The position numbers and the translations under genes were made by a program. Below the pieces are notes generated by a model. The model saw nothing but the letters and a program-made list of their open reading frames with translations, ran no database searches and was not told the DNA's origin. A stretch of DNA of 64,000 nucleotides from JBFMCC01 sp037445635 (GTDB lineage: Bacteria > Chloroflexota > Anaerolineae > Anaerolineales > Villigracilaceae), in assembly GCA_037445635.1 (NCBI GenBank), contig JBBIKC010000002.1:183860-247859 (forward strand), read 5' to 3'. Within the stretch, counting starts at the first letter, position 1; each line of letters starts with the position of its first letter. Positions 61,109 through 64,000 of the stretch are shown one piece after another.

Positions 61109-63505
61109 ATGGCAACCAAAAAGACATCCAGGGGTTCAGTTTCGAAATCAGAGCGGAAACCGCGTAAGAGCCAATCTGCGAAAATACAGGCCGCCCTCTA
61201 TCAGATCGCAGACGCGGCCAGCGCGGTGACGGATATGCAGTCGTTTTACGAACGACTGCACAAGATCGTGGGGAGATTGATGTATGCCAGGAATTTCTTT
61301 ATTGCGTTGTACGATGAAAAAAGCGATTTGATCACCTGGCCCTATCACGCCGACGTAAAAGATACAGATGACGTATGGGGGCCGCAATCAATGACCGACC
61401 ATCGAGGCGGAACGGCTTACCTGTTGCGGAACGGCCAGACTTTGTGGATGAAACGCGACTATGAGCGGATGCTGAAATCGGGCCAATTCGAACAAACAGG
61501 CCCCACATCCGCGGACTTCATCGGAATCCCATTGAAGAACGACGATCAGATCCTTGGGGCGCTCGTGATTCAGAGTTATACCTCGCGCCACACCTATACC
61601 AAACAGGATGTGGAAGTCTTATCCTTTGTCGCTCAACACATATCCACCGCCCTGACGCGCGTCCGTGCCATCGAAGAGACTCGTCAGCGCAACGCGGAAC
61701 TTGCCATCCTCAACAGCGTGGGCGAGGCCATGTCCAAGACGCTGGATGTCAAGACGGTGACGAAGATCGTCGGCGACAAGGTGCGCGATATATTCGCCGC
61801 CGACCAGATGGGCATTCTGCTTTTTGAGCGGCAAGCCAACTTGATCCATGTCCTATATGGTTATGACAAGGCTCATGACAGGTATGTGGATGACACTATG
61901 ATCAAGCCTATCCCGCTTGGAAAAGGGCTGACCTCCAAAGTGATCGAACTGCGTCAACCGCTCCTTTTGAGCACGCGCGAAGAACAGGACGCGCATGGTC
62001 ATTACATGCCGCCCGAACTGGCGGGGCAGATAAAGATGAGTGAATCGTGGCTGGGCGTGCCAATCATGGTCGAAGAGGATGTGCTGGGCGCAGTGTTTGT
62101 AGAAGATTATCGCCCCCACGCCTACAACGAAAGTCACCTGCGCCTGTTGCAGACCCTTGCTTCCAATATGGGCGTCGCTATTCAGAACGCGCGTCTCTTC
62201 GATGAGACGCAACAGCGCAACGCCGAACTTGCCATCATCAACAGCGTGCAGGAGGGTTTGGCATCCAAGTTGGAGATGCAGGGAATTTACGAATTGGTTG
62301 GAGAAAAATTACGCGAGATATTCGATTATCAAGACGTGGGCATCTATTCTTTCGACTTGAAGACGCGCTTCATGACAATCGAATACGCCTTCGAAAAGGG
62401 ACAAAGAATAGGGCGAGTCAGCGTCCCGATGAACTCGTTGTATGATTTCATTGTAGCGGCGGGCAAATATTTTGTTTTCAACGGCGACTTTCCGCAATTT
62501 GCCACACAATTCAAGGATTACCAGGTTTCAGTGGGCGAACTTCCCAAATCCGCACTGGTGGTTCCCGTCCCCAGAAAAAGGGATGCGGACCTGGCGGTTT
62601 ACCTGGCTCTGGAAGATGTGGAAGGCGGGAGAGTTTTTTCCGAGTCGGATGTGCGCCTGCTCCAAACTCTCGCGAACAGCATGAGCGTCGCGTTGGAAAA
62701 TGCGCGGTTGTGGGAGCAGGAGAAACTCTTCCGCAAGGCGCTACAGCGTGAACTGGAGATCGGGCGCGAGATCCAGCAGGGATTCCTGCCCGAGGCGCTT
62801 CCTCAAGTGGCGGGATGGGAGATCGCAGCGTCGCTGATGTCAGCGCGCGAGGTTGCGGGCGATTTCTACGACGCCTTCGAGTTGCCGGACGGGAATATCG
62901 GTCTCGTCATCGCGGACGTGTGCGATAAGGGCGTGGGCGCGGCCCTGTTCATGACCCTGTTCCGCAGCCTCATCCGCGCCGCCGCGAATTTGGATTATTT
63001 CGAGCAGACCGAAAAAGCCGATGCGCCTCATTCCTCCGCCGAGCGGCTCCAGCGCGCCATCTCGCTGACGAACAACTACATCGCCGAAACGCACGGCGGG
63101 AGCGGCATGTTCGCCACACTCTTCTTCGGCATCCTCGACCCGCGCGATGGGAAGCTCACCTACATCAACGGTGGACACGAATCCCCGCTCATCGTCCGCG
63201 CGGATGCGGCACTTGAATCGCTGCCGCGGACTGGCCCAGCCGTAGGCGTTCTCTCCAATTTTCAATTTGCCATTCTCGAAACGCACTTGCAGGCGGGCGA
63301 TACCTTCTTCGCCTTCACGGATGGAGTCCCCGATTGCCAAAATCCACGTGGCGAATTCTTTGGCCGCGAACGATTGAATGAGTTTTTGCAGGGAAATCGT
63401 TCTGCGCATGAGACGGTGGACGCCATGCAAGCGGACTTGCGCCAATACATTGACAGTGCCAATCAGTTCGATGATATTACGCTGCTGGCGGTGAGGAGGG
63501 TTTGA
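61109..63505 (+). CDS. Triple-GAF SpoIIE-type PP2C phosphatase (RsbU-like)
   Basis: A 798-residue cytoplasmic signalling protein. Three GAF domains can be seen at about 40-190, 215-370 and 385-540; each repeat opens with QRNAELAI-like or related helices. A linker helix (ALQRELEIGREIQQGFLP) leads to the SpoIIE/PP2C domain at about 590-797. Metal-binding aspartates are in VAGDFYDAFEL, IADVCDKGVGAALFM and FTDGVPD. Such proteins dephosphorylate anti-anti-sigma factors to turn on stress sigma factors. No partner STAS or anti-sigma gene is in the window. It has no membrane segment. Confidence 0.92.
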   Translation: MATKKTSRGSVSKSERKPRKSQSAKIQAALYQIADAASAVTDMQSFYERLHKIVGRLMYARNFFIALYDEKSDLITWPYHADVKDTDDVWGPQSMTDHRGGTAYLLRNGQTLWMKRDYERMLKSGQFEQTGPTSADFIGIPLKNDDQILGALVIQSYTSRHTYTKQDVEVLSFVAQHISTALTRVRAIEETRQRNAELAILNSVGEAMSKTLDVKTVTKIVGDKVRDIFAADQMGILLFERQANLIHVLYGYDKAHDRYVDDTMIKPIPLGKGLTSKVIELRQPLLLSTREEQDAHGHYMPPELAGQIKMSESWLGVPIMVEEDVLGAVFVEDYRPHAYNESHLRLLQTLASNMGVAIQNARLFDETQQRNAELAIINSVQEGLASKLEMQGIYELVGEKLREIFDYQDVGIYSFDLKTRFMTIEYAFEKGQRIGRVSVPMNSLYDFIVAAGKYFVFNGDFPQFATQFKDYQVSVGELPKSALVVPVPRKRDADLAVYLALEDVEGGRVFSESDVRLLQTLANSMSVALENARLWEQEKLFRKALQRELEIGREIQQGFLPEALPQVAGWEIAASLMSAREVAGDFYDAFELPDGNIGLVIADVCDKGVGAALFMTLFRSLIRAAANLDYFEQTEKADAPHSSAERLQRAISLTNNYIAETHGGSGMFATLFFGILDPRDGKLTYINGGHESPLIVRADAALESLPRTGPAVGVLSNFQFAILETHLQAGDTFFAFTDGVPDCQNPRGEFFGRERLNEFLQGNRSAHETVDAMQADLRQYIDSANQFDDITLLAVRRV

Positions 63506-63572
63506 CCCCAGACTTCCGAAGTCTCATAATCTCTGATACAATATCGCTCGCACGCCGAACGACTTCTGAAAG

Positions 63573-63606
63573 AAACCCTCGGCCTCCCCGTCGGGGGTTT
63601 TTGTGT
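63573..63606 (+). terminator. Rho-independent terminator after the GAF-SpoIIE gene
   Basis: AAACCCTCG (63573-63581) and CGGGGGTTT (63592-63600) form a 9-bp stem with one T-G pair, followed by TTGTGTG. Confidence 0.7.
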
Positions 63607-63689
63607 GTATAAATTTTTGTACGGGCACAGCGGGACGAAGAATCGACCTGATCCGTTAATCCTCCGCTGTGCCCCAACCAGGAAACAAA

Positions 63690-64000
63690 ATGCTCATCGA
63701 ACGAACCGACCTCCGCAACATCGCCATCATCGCCCACGTGGATCACGGCAAGACCACCCTCGTGGACGGCCTCCTGCGCCAAAGCCACACCTTCCGCGAA
63801 AATCAGCAGGTGGCCGAGCGCGTCATGGATTCCAACGACCTCGAACGCGAGCGCGGCATTACCATCCTTGCCAAGAACACGGCCATCCACATGCCCGATC
63901 CAGTCACGGGCGGGCAGGTGAAGATCAACATCGTGGACACGCCCGGTCACGCCGATTTTGGCGGCGAGGTCGAGCGCGTCATGAACATGGTGGACGGCGT
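63690..64000 (+). CDS. typA: TypA/BipA translational GTPase, N-terminal part (cut by window end)
   Basis: The first 103 codons of a ribosome-binding GTPase related to EF-G. G1 is HVDHGKTT (residues 16-23 region), switch I RERGITI, and G3 DTPGHADFGGEVERV. The MDSNDLERERGITI form is typical of TypA/BipA rather than LepA or EF-G. Ribosome site GGA lies 7 nt before the ATG. The protein continues beyond the window. Confidence 0.92.
   Translation, partial: MLIERTDLRNIAIIAHVDHGKTTLVDGLLRQSHTFRENQQVAERVMDSNDLERERGITILAKNTAIHMPDPVTGGQVKINIVDTPGHADFGGEVERVMNMVDG

Noticed and set aside
1..64000. CRISPR arrays, rRNA genes, prophage or insertion sequences
   Set aside because: No regularly spaced repeats, no rRNA-like stretches and no transposase, integrase or phage structural genes were seen.

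Overview
The window reads like a chromosomal segment of a Chloroflexota bacterium, most probably class Anaerolineae. That is an inference from gene content: several non-pyrrolysine MttB-type methyltransferases, a split two-gene NAD synthase, Tat-exported L,D-transpeptidases, many Thr/Pro-rich tethered exoproteins and lipoproteins, and dense short palindromic intergenic repeats. Coding density is high and genes lie in short co-directional runs. One tRNA (initiator fMet) is present. I see no rRNA, CRISPR array, phage or IS element.

Layout. 1-9060: the end of a DsrE-like gene with an in-frame TGA (candidate selenocysteine), split NAD synthase, an MFS exporter, a SWIM zinc-finger gene behind a promoter and attenuator-like hairpin, a Tat L,D-transpeptidase, an orphan DNA methyltransferase, a pseudo-receiver OmpR-type regulator, tRNA-fMet, a beta-hydroxyacid dehydrogenase and a nitrilase-fold amidase. 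9293-22952 (minus): a five-gene operon of P-loop ATPase/TPR/transmembrane/extracytoplasmic-domain proteins built from shuffled modules. This is the most unusual system here. 23112-31324: a conserved hypothetical, smpB, a second MFS protein, two CPBP-type membrane proteases, a class V aminotransferase, a patatin and an esterase.

31388-37707: a second Tat L,D-transpeptidase, ccdA, a glutaredoxin-DUF2085 fusion, and a pgeF/yggS/yggT/yggU-like run followed by a class I aminotransferase. 37751-45971: a lytic transglycosylase lipoprotein and three zinc-ribbon membrane-anchored genes, the middle one broken by two in-frame TAA codons. 45989-56511 (minus): an operon with a peptide-type solute-binding protein, two permeases, four MttB-family methyltransferases and one corrinoid protein, with a decayed permease tail beyond it. 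56854-64000: an adenosine/ribokinase-type PfkB kinase next to S-adenosylhomocysteinase, two SH3-like lipoproteins, a triple-GAF SpoIIE phosphatase, and the start of typA/bipA.

Together the 46-59 kb part suggests uptake of a methylated (quaternary) amine, corrinoid-dependent demethylation, and recycling of S-adenosylhomocysteine and adenosine. Many starts show a -10-like hexamer only 6-8 nt upstream and no Shine-Dalgarno, which points to frequent leaderless transcription in this genome. All function calls come from reading motifs; no searches were run.
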